A DNA stretch of 64,000 nt from Isoetes taiwanensis (lineage: Eukaryota; Streptophyta; Lycopodiopsida; Isoetales; Isoetaceae): NCBI GenBank assembly GCA_021234155.1, contig JAJEKV010000080.1:4481594-4545593 (forward strand). The letters run 5' to 3'. The notes beneath the pieces are model-generated. The model ran no database searches. It saw only the letters and a program-made list of their open reading frames with translations, and was not told the DNA's origin. The position numbers and the translations under genes are program-made. Position 1 is the first letter of the stretch, and every line of letters begins with the position of its first letter. This document shows, piece after piece, positions 1-12,359 of this stretch.

Positions 1-998
1 TGCTTGTGAAGATTTTTGCATTCTTCGTCATACCAATTGTTTTGAGGCATCTGTGCACGCCGTTTATGGAAGGAGAAAAGCTTGTGTGGGAAAGTGATTA
101 TGCAAGCTTGATGTATAGCAGATGTGAGCAACGTGGCCTTTCTTCCACATTATGAATAGATGTCCCTCAATCGTGTATCAAGCTCAAGACTATAGATGAA
201 ATCAAGAGAGTGGTCAAACCCAAAACGGAAGTAGGGTGGTTCTTGGGGCCTTGATCTCTTTTGCCAGGGCTAGAGTCCCCATCAGATAATCTACTACACT
301 ATGTCCGCCGTTTTGAGGATTACAAGTATAGTTGGATGAACCCGGCCAATGTTGCATCCCATTGTAAATGACAAGATTATGCATCTGTCCAAATTCCAAA
401 GGGGAGTGCCCATACCTAGTAATCTCCGCATTACCATCAGCTGACTTTCACATAGTATGAATTTCAGCAGGAGATAAGGATGGCAGTAAGACAGGACCAC
501 TTCAAAATCCACCAATTGAACTTGGGAATCCGTTGTTCTCGCATTAAAATCACCCATGAACAGGATTTTGCCTTGCTTAGAGAATTCAGTGATATCATCA
601 AATAAAGCCATGTATGGAGAGGCGCCTTCTTGGATATCCACATCAGCATAATCAAAATTTTGAGGGGGAAAGTAGCAGGCAACAATATATATGTAATCTC
701 CTGGAGAAGTTCTTATCTTGACCCACAAAAGCCTTGCTGCTTCATCCTTTTTCACTATGGAAATGATTTCTGATAATTCTGATTTGTAAAGGACTGCTAC
801 CCCTCCTGATCCCCGTTTACCTTGCTTCTTGCTTCTGTAGATGGAGTCCCAAGTGCAACCCGACACATCTAGGAGACCCGTTTCTTTTGTTTCATGTGTT
901 TCTGACAAAAAGACAATATCTCTATCTTTGGCAAGGTCCATAGGACCACCTGGATCTGATCTTAAGGTCCCATTACAGTTCCATGCTGCCATAGCCAA
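1..998 (-). pseudogene. LINE ORF2 endonuclease (EEP fold), broken
   Basis: This is the apurinic-type endonuclease domain that nicks target DNA in LINE retrotransposition. From 998 downward the frame begins AMAAWNCNGTLRS, the usual first strand with its catalytic Asn. It continues with DIVFLSETHET (catalytic Glu), a block matching the GGVAVLYKSEL motif, VACYFPPQNF, and ILFMGDFNART (catalytic Asp/Asn). The frame then shifts. The rest of the domain is readable in another frame at 399-214, and NWYDEEC near position 30 is the post-endonuclease motif common in LINEs. The catalytic residues are present, but the frameshift near 540 and later stops make it a pseudogene. Confidence 0.8.
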
Positions 999-1028
999 GG
1001 AACTGATAGTCTCATAGACCCTTAGTTC

Positions 1029-1722
1029 CTATTTGTGGATCTTGTCGTGGATGATGACTTGGCCATCACTATAGATAGCCCATTTGGTTGGATCTTTTCG
1101 AGCCTCTGCAACCTCTTGCAGACATCTCTTTTTGTGCTCAACCTGCATTGGAGTAAGATCTTCATCCATGAAGACTTTGGGAACTGTTGCAAGTTTTCTC
1201 CTATTCTTGAGAGCATTCAATCTATCTTCCAAGGTCCTCTTAGGTTGCCTTTGTTTACACTCCATGCAGCTTCAATTTTATGATCAGAGATGCCTAAAGT
1301 ATTGTTCACAAATTCAATTGCAGTATCGAGAGGATCAGCGATCATGTCAAGCCCAAGGACTCTGATATTGCGTGCTTTCAAAGATCTTTTTCTTTCCTCC
1401 TCTAATGTGGCATTGATTGTCTCCTTTGCTAGGCTTTTGACAATATCAATCCATCTAGAGTTTCTTCTCGATGGGAGCGGAGCTCCAACTCAATCTGTTT
1501 TAATCCTTTAATTGAAGGCAACTTTCTTATTACTGCAATTTTAGATTCAATATTTTCCAATTCATCCAGGTTGGCCTGGTTAGATTCTTGTTTCCAAGAC
1601 TTCTCCAGAGCCTCAATCCGTGGAATCTTGCTTGCTACTATCTGCTGGACCATATCAAAGTTACGTGCCTTCTTGGAGAGATCAATAATTTGCCTCTCAA
1701 AAAATTCCATCCGTTTTTGCAA
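1029..1722 (-). pseudogene. LINE ORF1-like coiled-coil protein, broken
   Basis: Two minus-strand frames lie just upstream of the endonuclease. The first (1722-1429) is rich in Lys, Glu, Ile and Leu heptads and looks coiled-coil, as expected of an ORF1 or N-terminal segment. The second (1265-1029) has an acidic 'DEDLTPMQVEHKKRC' stretch, a charged helix, and a short 'IYSDGQVIIHDK' end. That resembles the closing segment of ORF1-type proteins found just before a LINE endonuclease. Several stops lie between them. The assignment rests mainly on position; no nucleic-acid chaperone zinc knuckle is visible. Confidence 0.5.
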
Positions 1723-1905
1723 TTTGCCAAATCAAACTTCGATTTTCATAGCGAACTCATGGCGACAACTGAAGCGAAAACTGACTAATGAAGAGCTTAG
1801 CAGCTTTGGCTTCATTGGCTTCATCTTTCAAGGAAATAAGAAGTATCAAGGAAGAATGCATCTCCTTGTTAACAATTTTGGGTCCAAAGAAACTGAGATG
1901 GATCT

Positions 1906-3796
1906 CGGTTGAGGATATGGATAAGTATTCGAAGGTGAGTGTTTATTATTAATTAATATTGCTAGTATGTAGCATTACTTTCTTTAAAGTTCCCTTTTCT
2001 TTTTTTTAATAGGCAAGAGGGAATATATGTGAAGAAAATTAACTCCAGAGAATTCTAGTCTCATGGTTCTAGTCAACCAAATGATATGTCGTTTACAAAC
2101 CTTATTTGATCCCATGATTGTAATGTTTGTGTAGCTAAACATTTTTTGTGGTCATAGGATATGGTTTTTTGTAACAACTAGAGGCTACATTTTCAAGATG
2201 TAAATTTCCCATTAGGGCTCCGATAAAAAAAAATCCTTTATGGAAAGAAAACGTCAAGTGAAAGATTTTGAGGTTAGTCTTCCAGTTTTAGTTTTATGAG
2301 TTGCGTTTATATATATTACATTAACATTAATTAATTCAGCTTTTGATTGGTTCCTGGAATGGCATTTTCAGTTGTTAATGTCAACATTTCCTTACATAAC
2401 AAACAATTATTTCTGACCAGTAGGTTTTGTAAGTGATTTTTTGGAAAAAATTTGTTCAATTTGGAAGTTCTAGTATGTGCACAGATAGAGACATTTAGAC
2501 GTGCAGGTCTGAACCAGGAAGTTTATGTATTCCGTATTGTGTATGACTACAGTTGAGACTGGACAGAAGTCTGTTTTGGATGATGCACACTGTAACATAC
2601 GAAACTCTGCTTTATTGTGCCCATCTGCAAAATGTTCACATTGAAGGGCATTCATGAAATAGTCCTTATCGCATGTAATATTCCCACTCTGCGGATCCCT
2701 ATGCAACAAACAGGACCTTATGCGAAGTCCTCCTAACATTGAAGAAAGTTGTTTCAATAATCTTTGGTCTGCAAACAGTTCATACCAGCAATTTACGCAG
2801 TTCTCAAATGTATGTCATAATGCAAGTACAGATATCAGCGAGAAGCAATTTTTTAGGTATTGTTCTATATCTAGCATTTGCAATATGCAGCTGTGATGAA
2901 AAATTCCACTACAGAAAATGTTAAGTTACTATTATAAAGAAGAGCTTGATGCCTTTTCTCGCTTTACTTCCCATCTGCACAACAATGTCCACAGAGAAAG
3001 AAATCGAGATAAAACAAAATAAAAGCAAAAATAAAAGCAATAGTTCAGTGTATTATAATTGGGCCTCCTTGTCATGGATTTTGTCTGCAATATTGATACC
3101 TATTTTCCTTTTCATCTGTTCTTTGTTCAACATCAGTTTTTTAAATCCTTATATATGCCCTGCTGCAGATCAATGATGCAACCAGCTGAAAGCAAAGCCA
3201 TATAACAGGTTATGCGTTGCATATCTATCTAACTAACTAAATATAAGATTATTCCGAGCGGAATTATTTTTGGAATTATCTATATTTTCCGGTTAGGTTG
3301 TCCGACGAAGGCGACGGTAGTAGGCATGATGCCTGTTCCTTTCCACGTGAAGGAAACGTGCTTGGATTAATTCGAAGTGGGAGCAGAGGAGGATTTTGTT
3401 GTTCTTGGAGTGCTTTTGCAATTCCTGGTAGTAATTCTGTAATTACGTGGGATCTATGGAATTTGCCAGTGAGGAAGAAAAGGAGCAACACAGGAGCTGC
3501 AGCTTGGGAGCTGCTGTTGGACCGCATGGTATGTATGCTATATTTTATGAGTCCCATAACAGTGATTTAGAGAGGCAGTTAAAATATGTAAGTTTCGATT
3601 GTATTCTAGATTTCTAAATTTTAAGTTTTGATTGGATTTTAGATTATCTTGACTATGTCAATGGGAGAGAATGGCAGGAAATAATGCATATTGATCATGA
3701 ATTTAGTTGTTTAAATTATTTTGAAACTAATTTGCAGATGTAGATAGATAAAGAGTGGACATGGGAAGTGGAGTTGGTTAGTTAATATTGCACCAG
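1906..3796. other. AT-rich spacer, nothing recognised
   Basis: No coding similarity or repeat structure could be recognised on either strand. The short open frames here (for example 3298-3570 plus and 2757-2470 minus) show no family motif and no plausible splice partners. The missing N-terminal exons of the RPA70 pseudogene could be expected here, but I did not find them. Confidence 0.4.
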
Positions 3797-5241
3797 GAGT
3801 GAACAAAAGAATTATACCTGTATCAGAACTCACTCCGTATGAAACAGACTGGACTATAGAGGTCCGTGCAACAAGAAAGGGAATATTAAGAGCATATACA
3901 AAACCCAATGGAGAAGGCCATCTTTTCCATGTTGAACTAGTCGATGAGGATGTAGGTTATCAATACTTCATATATATTACTTTTAGAGATTGATTTGATG
4001 GTAATGCAGAATACAGCGATTCAAGCATGCATGTTTGAAGATGCAGCAATATAGTTTTGTCACACATTCAAAGTTGGAAAAGTAACATCTGTTTTATTCC
4101 ATTGGTAGTGGTCATATTTGTTATTGACAAACTAGTTCTGTTATACAAAAGATTCTGATGCTTCTTTTATCTTGGATATAGATGTACCATATTTCAAAGG
4201 CCAAAGTCCATCCTGCAAACAAGAGGTTTTCGAGAATAGAAAATGATTATGAGTTGATACTGAATACAAGTTCAATTGTAAAGCTCCCAAAGAATGTTAT
4301 AATTTTGTCGGAATAGATGACTTGGAATCGCACATAAACACGAGATCATTGATTGGTAAAAGAACTTCTTGTCTCTGCTTTCAACAGAGCAATGGCTGGA
4401 CAGAAATACACATTTAACATAATGTTCTTGGAATCATGTCTAATGTATCGCCTACAATGAGTATCCGAAGGAAAGTAGACAATCAAGGAGTGCCTAAGCG
4501 TGAAGCTACAATCAAGGACCAAAGGTATTTGAGATCTTCCACATTGTGTACGATATTAAACTGAAATTGCACTTACAGTGGCAGGAGCTTTAGAGTAAGC
4601 TTATACGGTGATTTTGCTTTGAAAGACGGACAATCATTAGCTAATGTTGCAGATCAAGCGCCAATAGTAACACTAACATCAGTTAGAGCAACAAGGTATG
4701 AGATGTGTGGAAAGAGCCAACATATGCACCAGCTGGGGCCAGCCTGCCTCGGCGACATATTATGGTGGATCCCATGGCAGATCAAAAATATCTAGATGTG
4801 ATGTCTAATCACAGTCAAAGGGTAGTAAAATTGCGCATTTTGATCATGTGGTACGAGTACTGTAATATCTTCTCACTGACTCTTCTTTTCTTCTTTGTGT
4901 AGGCTGCGTATTTTAATGTAAAAGCATCAATAAGTTACATAATCCAGACCAATATTTGTGGTATGAGGCATGCAGGTCATGCACGAAGAAAGTAAGCAAA
5001 CAAAATGATAATTTTTGGTGTCCAACATGCCAGAGGAATGTCACGAGCCACAAAAGGTAAAGGAATATTTATTTTAGTATATAAGATTCTCTGCCTAAAG
5101 TTATCTACTTCTTGATGCAGGTACATTCTCTTTGCCAGACTGGCAGGCTGGAGTGCAGACTCGTCAGTCACTGCTTTTAGCGATGAGGCAAAGGAGATCT
5201 TGGGTCATACTGCAGACGATCTGTGTCACTTGAAATGTCAG
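3797..5241 (+). pseudogene. Replication protein A 70-kDa subunit (RPA1), broken gene copy
   Basis: RPA1 is the large subunit of the trimer that coats single-stranded DNA. Exon-like blocks with GT/AG borders lie at 3797-3951 (PVSELTPYETDWTIEVRA, DNA-binding domain A start), 4010-4081, 4182-4355 (MYHISKAKVHPANKR, then NFVGIDDLESHINTRSLI), about 4422-4524 (IRRKVDNQGVPKREATIKDQ), 4585-4695 (LYGDFALKDGQSLA), 4903-5056 (YFNVKASISYI, then CxxC-x(13)-CxxC of the zinc ribbon) and 5121-5241 (RYILFARLAGW, AKEILGHTADDL). Introns are kept, so this is not a processed copy. Damage: TAG at 4052-4054, a one-base frameshift near 4285, a lost AG acceptor before 4422, and a frameshift near 4942. The N-terminal RPA1N domain and the last exon are missing. 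A stretch at 4705-4830 does not match RPA1. Confidence 0.85.
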
Positions 5242-5685
5242 GTACTACAACCCAACAATTTGATTACATTAATCTGTAAGTGTTACATTAGTTTAGGGAT
5301 ACGTGCTAAGTCTACGATAGGCATAATTCCGAATAATCAATGCTAGTTGGATTGTTGTTAGATCGCAGGGTGAGTGTGCCATGTTTTATGACTTGAATTC
5401 TTTTACAATAATCCTATATCAATGCAAGTCTGTTGAATTCATATGGCCACAACATATCTAGTGAAGGTGCTTCAAGATTCAATGGAATTTCTTCTCTAGA
5501 AATATAGATATCTGATGATAAGGGGCAATCCTAGTTGCATTGGCTCTAAATCAATCGTTGCCTCTGCTACAATTTGAATTCTTTTACAATAACCCTGTAC
5601 AATAGTTCGTTGTGAATGGATGTCTGTTGGATTCAGATGGTGACACAAGGCACCCAAAGATTTAACTATCATAGATAACCACTAC

Positions 5686-7010
5686 AAAACCACTATGATA
5701 GTGGTTTTCCATGCAAAAATAATTTTCCTTAATAAAATCCACCTATTATAGTGGTTTTTAGAATGGAACTATGGTTTTGCATGCTAGTTTATACTCTTAT
5801 GTGGTTAGTTGAGACTGATGAAGGTTTTTATCCAAGTATTTGCTACGAGTTTGGCATGTCATAGTGGTTAATTATACAATTTGCAACATTGAGAGTAAGA
5901 AAGTAATGCTTAAGAGTTTTTTTATACATGTAGATGGTTTTGGGAGTGGTTTTAACTGGCAATACTTCAATGTTCGTATATATGGTTTAACAAAGTCCTT
6001 TTATTTGTGATTTTTCATTTGGATTCTTTAAGCAAGCACGGCTTGCCAAAATGTTAGTGGTTTTTTATTGGAAATACTATAATGTTTCTAGACATAGTTT
6101 AACAATGTCTTTTTATTTGAGGTTTTTCATCGTAATTTTTTAAGCTAACATGAGTTGCCAAATTGTTAGTGGCTTTTAACATGGTTTGGTGGTTGACTTT
6201 TTCACTTTCCTGTTGAGAAAGAATGCTAGTGGTTTTTTGTTAAGGAAGACATGGTTAGTACATGATTTTACATCTAATTTCCTAGGGTAATATGATTCTA
6301 AACTTCTTAATGGTTTTTTACATGGTTTTGTTGGTCAATTTTTGTAATGTAGTAGCTAATATGGTCTATGGTCGAGTTTTTTTTTTTAATGGTATTTTAT
6401 AGTGGTATTATCCAATCTTAATGAGCATATTTCGGAGGTATTAAGTACACCATTCATTCCCTACATACTAATATCAAGGATGTTGAGGGAAGAGAGTTAT
6501 GAATCAACATGTTGTTCACATCGTCATTTGTTGTAGTTGAATTCATTGCTAATAATCATCACCTAAGTGAGCAGTGTGTGTGAATATCAACCACTGGTTC
6601 AATAGTAAAAATGCATTTAGGTCTAGTTGTGTCTGACTATGAACCATTCATTAAACGATAACAATACATAGGTGCTCAATAATGTTTGACGTTTAGTCTG
6701 TCATTAAAAAGGTTTGAGATAATGATATACATTTTGCTTCGGAGGGGAAGGAAGCCATAAATAGTTTCTATGTGTGAAAATAATTCAAACCAAATTTGCC
6801 TTTTTCAACAAGACCATCATGTTGAAGTAGTTATGAAATACTTGTACTTCACTGAGTGATCCACTTAGTTATGCCATAACACATTTATGGCCTTCGAGTC
6901 TAGGCATATTAAACAACATATTCCCTCTCACACAATCTGGGCCAGAAATTTTTTTAAGAAACTGGTGTGGAGGACTGAGTGCTAATTACCTTAACATTTA
7001 GCTATTTTCC
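5686..7010. repeat. Array of dispersed 'agtggttt' motifs, left arm
   Basis: From 5702 to about 6420 the core agtggttt or a near variant recurs at least eight times (about 5702, 5752, 5862, 5952, 6058, 6168, 6233, 6398), each followed by a T run. The segment opens with 'cactacaaaaccactatga' at about 5688, which resembles the CACTACA start of CACTA (En/Spm) transposons. Subterminal repeats of this kind are typical of that superfamily. No transposase frame was recognised inside. The matching reverse-orientation array is at 12360-13700. Confidence 0.4.
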
Positions 7011-7364
7011 CATTGAATGTGGTGTTAGATTGATTTATTTTACCCTGCAACATGTGTAAGCTGAGGGGCAAAAATTAAGTCTCAAAACCACATAGTGTGA
7101 AGACATCAAACTGATTTTGTAGTTGTGGATTTGCATTCATTATCTTTTGTTATTATTATTTTAAATGTTAAAGTTTGTTTCTTCTAGATCATTTGTGATA
7201 TTGAGAAAGAAACAAATGAAAGTAATTTGGGGTTAAATAATATTTTAATTCAATGATGTAGTTCATTCTTAAAAGCATGTGGTTTATGCACAATCACATT
7301 TATCTCGATGACATACAACATGATTGGAAATAGTCTAGACAAACATAGTCTACCTGGTCTGGTA

Positions 7365-7505
7365 TGTGAAAATAGGCGAATAGAAAACTCAGTCATGGCA
7401 TGTGAAAATAGGCGAATGACATGAACCAGGCAATTCAAAAACATTCCGTGGCATATGAAAACAGGTGAATAAAAGAGTAACCTAAATCAGGCAACCGAAA
7501 AACAT
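7365..7505. repeat. Short degenerate tandem repeat
   Basis: A unit of about 45-60 bp containing 'catgtgaaaataggcgaat' occurs three times with small changes (near 7364, 7400 and 7452). The first two cores are nearly identical. The third has drifted (catatgaaaacaggtgaat). No coding potential. Confidence 0.6.
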
Positions 7506-7639
7506 TCTTCCCTCCTTATAGTGCATAGGCTTTCATCTTTGCCAAAATTTGCATTAAGAAGACTTGACAGTAGCATTTTAAAGTTCTTCCATGTGCCTAT
7601 TGCCATTGCCATCATCATTAACAAAATTGGCTACGAATG

Positions 7640-8090
7640 TGTTGGACATGAGCTACTTTGGCGCTTCTTGGAGAAGGGATGGTCTGCTGCCCACAAAAGT
7701 TTGTCCCCAAGGTAATGTCGATGTTTTGAGTCCATTCGCAGAGCCAATTTACAGTTCCGGAGTGGGAGAGTTGCCCTCCGTGGTCAGGGGCTTTCGGGAG
7801 AGGACTTTTGGGGCAAGCTACTTCCGGGGGGTTTTAAGGGTCCTTCTTTTGGCATCCACACTCTCCCTCTACATGATGATACGATGCAAAGTCCTGTTTG
7901 AATCTGATTACGATATAGCCTCCAAAATGTAAACCATGTGTGTTGCTAGGTTACTGTAGGGTTTACGTTATGGAGGTCGAGTTTTGGTCGTTTGCACTTG
8001 GGACATGGTCGAGAAGCTGCAGTCGAAAATGTGAAGCAATAGGAACTGACGGAATGGGGTTCGGCATGTGAAAGGCATATTTACACACAC
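7640..8090 (+). repeat. R1 repeat, divergent copy
   Basis: This segment aligns by eye with the GC-rich repeat at 54870-55560. It shares the 'gagtccattcgcagagcc' area, 'ggggcaagctacttccgggg', 'gggtcctt...catccacac' and 'aaaatgtaaaccatgtg', then 'gggacatggtcgagaagc', all in the same order. It has lost much of the GC content and many CpG sites compared with the other copies, as expected of an old methylated repeat. Open frames here (7521-7932) are by-products of the repeat. Confidence 0.65.
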
Positions 8091-9394
8091 TGTTAACACA
8101 CACAGGGTCCGATAGAAGAGTTGATGTCTTCTCCAAGTCGAACAAGGCCATGACTCATTTCATGGAGATTGCGAAAAATACCCTTTGCCACATCGTCATG
8201 CCACTTTTGCCATGTCATTAACCATGTTTTGCCATCTCAGTGGTACACCTCACACTGTTACCCATTATTTCTCATATTGGTTCCATTTTTGCCTTGAAAA
8301 AGTTGAAAATGCTAGAAATGCCAATGTGGCACTTCCAAAGACTAGGCACCTAAAAGAATGTCGATATTAACCCAACAATTGTGGACATGCCACAATGATC
8401 AAGTTACAACCAGGTCTTCACCACTTGAAGGGCCAGATCATCTTTTCCATGTTGTAATGGTGCCATTAGCATTTTGAGATTTAACATTGACACTCGCATT
8501 ATGCAAATTACTTATTGTTTACGATAACTCTATTTCAAAACGCTTCTAGTATATAGTATAAGGTATACTAAACATTCTCTGCTACTGTTATTCTTCTATA
8601 TATTTTGAAGGATGTTATTGTATCATCCAAAAAGATAAAGGTCGAAGTTGTATGGTTGACCCAACAATTCTGACTGAAATCTTATTTCTTGACACGAACA
8701 AATGCGAAAAGAAAATATCCCTCTTGCATGCCAGAGGCCAACTCCCCAATGTCTTGAACTATGGTCCATGTCGTACCTTGCAAATGTAGGAAAACACTTT
8801 CGAGTTTTAAAAGTATATTGTGTGCCCCAAATATGTTGATTATGAGTTATTCCTTTCTTAATACTTTGGACTTGGAGAATAGGCCACATAGAGTTGCTCA
8901 TGAAATAGGATTTGTAAATATAGACCAACATTTTACATTGTTTGGCCTTGTGCCTTGTTTATTGGCGTGGCAAAAAGTCACAATGTAAAACTGCACCTAG
9001 TGAATGAGAACCAGGTAAGCTGGGGTAAATGTTAGCTTAGGAAATAAGCTCCTAAAATAAAGTAAGCTCAGCAAGACAACATAAATATGCTCCCAACAAG
9101 TCCAGGTGAACTCTACAAGTTTCCAACATTTACAAGTTCCGCTGGACTTCACAAGTTCCCAACATTTACATGTTACCAAATTGTGTCTCGCAACAGTAAG
9201 CACCCGAACTAGTTTCTCATATTAGTTCCATTTTCGCCTTGGAAAAGTTGAAAACCTTAGAAATGCTAATGTGGCACTTCCAAAGTCTAGGCACCTAGAA
9301 GAAAAATCAGTCTAGGCACCTAGAAGAAAAATCAGCTGATATTATCCTAAGAACCAATAGTTTTTGGACATGCCACACTCAAGTTGCGACAATT
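8091..9394. other. Intergenic, nothing recognised
   Basis: No gene could be supported. The region includes a duplicated 14-bp phrase 'gtctaggcacctag' around 9285-9325 and short fragments repeated between 8280-8350 and 9225-9310 ('ttccattttcgccttggaaaagttgaaaa' in two versions). This suggests an old local duplication about 950 bp apart. Confidence 0.4.
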
Positions 9395-9962
9395 TGCAGT
9401 TGACCATTAGGGATTTTTTGAGATCATAAAAGGGCCTTCTAAGAACTGCTGAGTAAGCTATATGAACTACCAATCAGAAAACAGAACTGGTAATCCAGTC
9501 AGCAAAACAGTTATAACTAACTCACTGGATCACATTTTCTAGCATAAGTGTTGATAGAAAAGTCCAAACGAGCTCTTGTTTGGTGCAATAGATAGACATC
9601 ATTGAGATCTTTCCAATCTTGGGTGATTTGCATATCTTTTAGTCCCGTAGGATAGTAAAAAATGGTAAAAACCATATTTTTTGGAGTTTTGACAATCATA
9701 AGTGGTTAAAATATGTGCAAAGCACCTAAGGTTGGAAAGATCTCAATGAGATCTATCTATTGCACTAAACGAGAGCTCATTTGGACTTTTCTATCAATAG
9801 TTATGCTAGAAAATGTGATCCAGTGAGTTAGTTATATAGGCTTTGGCCCAGACTGACCCCGTCGAACTCACGATTTCGATTGGTAGTTCATTTATCTTCA
9901 TTTGGCTTAGTTGGCATGTTTTGAAGGCCCTTTTTTAATCTCAAAAAAACCCTAATGCCTCT
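9395..9962. mobile_element. Foldback / MITE-like inverted-repeat element
   Basis: The left arm (about 9395-9640) and right arm (about 9715-9962) are inverted copies of each other. The outer ends read 'cattagggattttttgag' and 'ctcaaaaaaaccctaatg'. The inner arms share 'ggatcacattttctagcat', 'gaaaagtccaaa' and 'ttgagatctttccaa'. About 75 bp separate the arms. Arm length near 245 bp with a short loop fits a foldback MITE. The outer arm halves have diverged more than the inner ones. No transposase and no clear target-site duplication is visible. Confidence 0.75.
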
Positions 9963-11748
9963 TTTAGATATTTGCCAATTAAGAATTGAAGCAAAAAACA
10001 CTAGGCTACTAAGCTACATGATTCTAGTGATTTAATCTAGACGAGACTATTGCCTATTGAGAAAACAATGTTGGGCAAACTTTTTACGTCCCATCGGAAA
10101 AGTTCTTATGGTTGCTTTGGTCAGTTGAATATCTTATGTTTAGAGCCGAACCTTCCATTGTCTTAATTAAAAACCCATAAGAAAACTTGCCAAAAGATTC
10201 CGATATACACTATCTTCGCCAGGAGACTTTCAATTTCAACCGGTTGGTTATTGTTCCCCAAATTTTCCCAGCTCTCGTTGAGAATTGAAAATAAGGACTT
10301 ATTGAGCTTATACAACCAAGAAGATGGTGCGGCCTAAGACGGTCCCAAATGTATTTTGGCTATGGCCAAATGGCTGGAACATAGCAGGATCCCAAAGATA
10401 CCCTGCCAGAAGTAGTGGAACATAGATTCTCATAGGTTGAAAATTAAAATTAAAAAATTAATATATGTGTGAGAAAAATGCGCCATCAAATATCAAATGG
10501 AGAGAATAACGGTCGAGATTTGGCGAAGATGAACGTTCGAGATGGTGATCTTGGTACTCTGATCTTATTGGCTCTATCTCTTAACGTTTCAAATTGACTG
10601 ATAGCATAGATAAACGATGAAGATCTTGATCTTTATCCTATGATTCTTATTGGCCCAAAAATTAAGGGATGAGATTAATCGGTGAGATTATCATTCCCGC
10701 CCTTGCTTGGCTATGGCGATTTGTGAGCACGTCTGGTGCCATGGCGCCATGGTTCGAGTATGGCGCTGTGGTACGGCTATGGTGGTATGATTATGGTGGT
10801 TCTTGCTATGGCATTATGGATCCGGAACTATGGTTTGAAGCTTCTTCATGGCCAGATTTGCAGCTTTATAAACTGTTCTATCTATAGCTGCCAGATTTCA
10901 AGCTTCTTCATGGCCTTTCTTCTTCATTCTTTTTACACCTTCGTCAAATCCAGTGCTTGTTTCAACCAGCTTTTGCATCCAACCTTGTTTTGATCTGCTT
11001 CTGCTATGGCCAGATCTTGCAGATTCAGGCCATCTCTTGTGAGTTTTAAGTACTTAAGGAGGTTGCGGAATGGACATCGGCGCCGGCAGCGGCATCTCAG
11101 ATCAACGGAGAAACACAGCACAGTGGAGAAACACTGGTTTGAAAAAAACCCTTAAAGCTAACCTTTCATCTTAACATTCTTCAGCTTTGCTAACCTTTCA
11201 TCTTAATATTCTTCAGCTTTGCATGTATAGCTATGGCGAAAGTTTTCCTGGTTCTATCCTTTCAAAACACTACATGGTTCAAGCATCGTTTCCCTTGATC
11301 GTTGCCTGACCTGCCTTGTTTCGACTTGCCTTTTACCTTGTTTCCAAAGTCTGACTTGCCTTGCCTTGTTTCCCAGGCATCGTTCAAGCGGAGGTGGTGC
11401 GGATAGGAAGCATGAAACAACCGTTTTGTGGATCTGATGCAGAAGGTGGGAGCAAAAGGTGGAAGGCTATGGCGGTAACTAATGGCAGATCTGTCTTCTT
11501 TTATTTTTCTTGTGTCGATCTTCTGGTAAAACTCCAGTAATAGGCAACTTCAAAACGTCAGAGCAAAAAGAAGAGGCCGGCTAGGTCTGTAGCAGCAAAA
11601 AAATATGGCAGGTCTTATTTCACAACAAAAGCATGGATTCAATAGGATTGGAGGGCTGGCTACACTTGGCTGGCTCTCCTGAATCATTTAAAAAATTATC
11701 TCTTTTTTTGCTGGAGATGCAGTTCTTGAGGCACAGAACAGAACAGGT
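9963..11748. other. Intergenic, low-complexity 'tatgg' segment, no gene supported
   Basis: No family motif is seen. At 10690-10830 the sequence is biased to repeats of 'ctatgg/gtatgg/ttatgg', and 'ctatggcg' recurs up to about 11475, giving short spurious frames. The phrase 'gctaacctttcatcttaa' with 'attcttcagctttg' is duplicated in tandem at about 11157 and 11190. Confidence 0.4.
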
Positions 11749-12180
11749 ATGAATAGACAAACTCGTTTGCCCTCTTTCATATTTTCTTCTTCTGTTCAAA
11801 GGGGGTTAACTACTCAATGTGCAAATCTGCTGACAGGGAAACGAGGATCTGATATTCTGATTATAGTATTGGCCATTCCTTGCCTCAGCTTCAGCTTTTC
11901 AGAAAACAGTGGTTTGAAAATGGGGTTTGCCTTAATATTGGTTGTAATGAAGGATATGTCCATTTTCTTGGCACAAGAATTTGGGTTTAAGAGCACGTTG
12001 GGCGTTAACATAGACTCTGCTTTAAATGCTAAAGCATGCCACAACTTACAGGAATCTGTATCACATGGCAATGCAGAAAGATTTTCAGAAATGGAATTAA
12101 GCTTTAGGTTAGCTTCTGGAACAGGGTTTCTGGAATATGCTAGACAGATTGCTTGCATTGCTTATGCCGATGTCCAATAG
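11749..12180 (+). other. 143-codon open frame, unrecognised
   Basis: This is the longest uninterrupted plus-strand frame between the RPA70 pseudogene and the ARF. Its C-terminal half (from about residue 80: EFGFKSTLGVNIDSALNAKA, ending GTGFLEYARQIACIAYADVQ) reads like protein sequence, with a reasonable amino-acid mix and a small/hydrophobic alternation. I do not recognise a family. A 114-codon frame lies on the opposite strand. No intron borders or promoter stand out. It may be a relic of a captured gene, or chance. Confidence 0.2.
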
Positions 12181-12359
12181 CTGAAGCAATGGCCATATGG
12201 CATTAAAACATTTTATGGCATTAAAATTTACTCTATGTGATTGAAATTTATTGTATGTGTTCAGCATAAAAAAGGTTTCTTTCCATTTTGCTAAACTGTA
12301 ATGGATCTAATATTCTGTTAAATTGTAATCTACTTAACGTTTTGTGTAATCTAAAAACG

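Larger units (their letters stand above)
1..1905 (-). mobile_element. LINE non-LTR retrotransposon, 5' part
   Basis: Read on the minus strand, this stretch has the order of a plant-type LINE: a coiled-coil ORF1-like segment (1722 down to 1029), then an endonuclease domain (998 down to about 290), then the linker that follows it. The reverse transcriptase would lie beyond the left edge of the window. Stops and frame changes separate the pieces, so the copy is decayed. The 5' boundary near 1905 is a guess; I saw no target-site duplication because the 3' end is missing. Confidence 0.75.
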
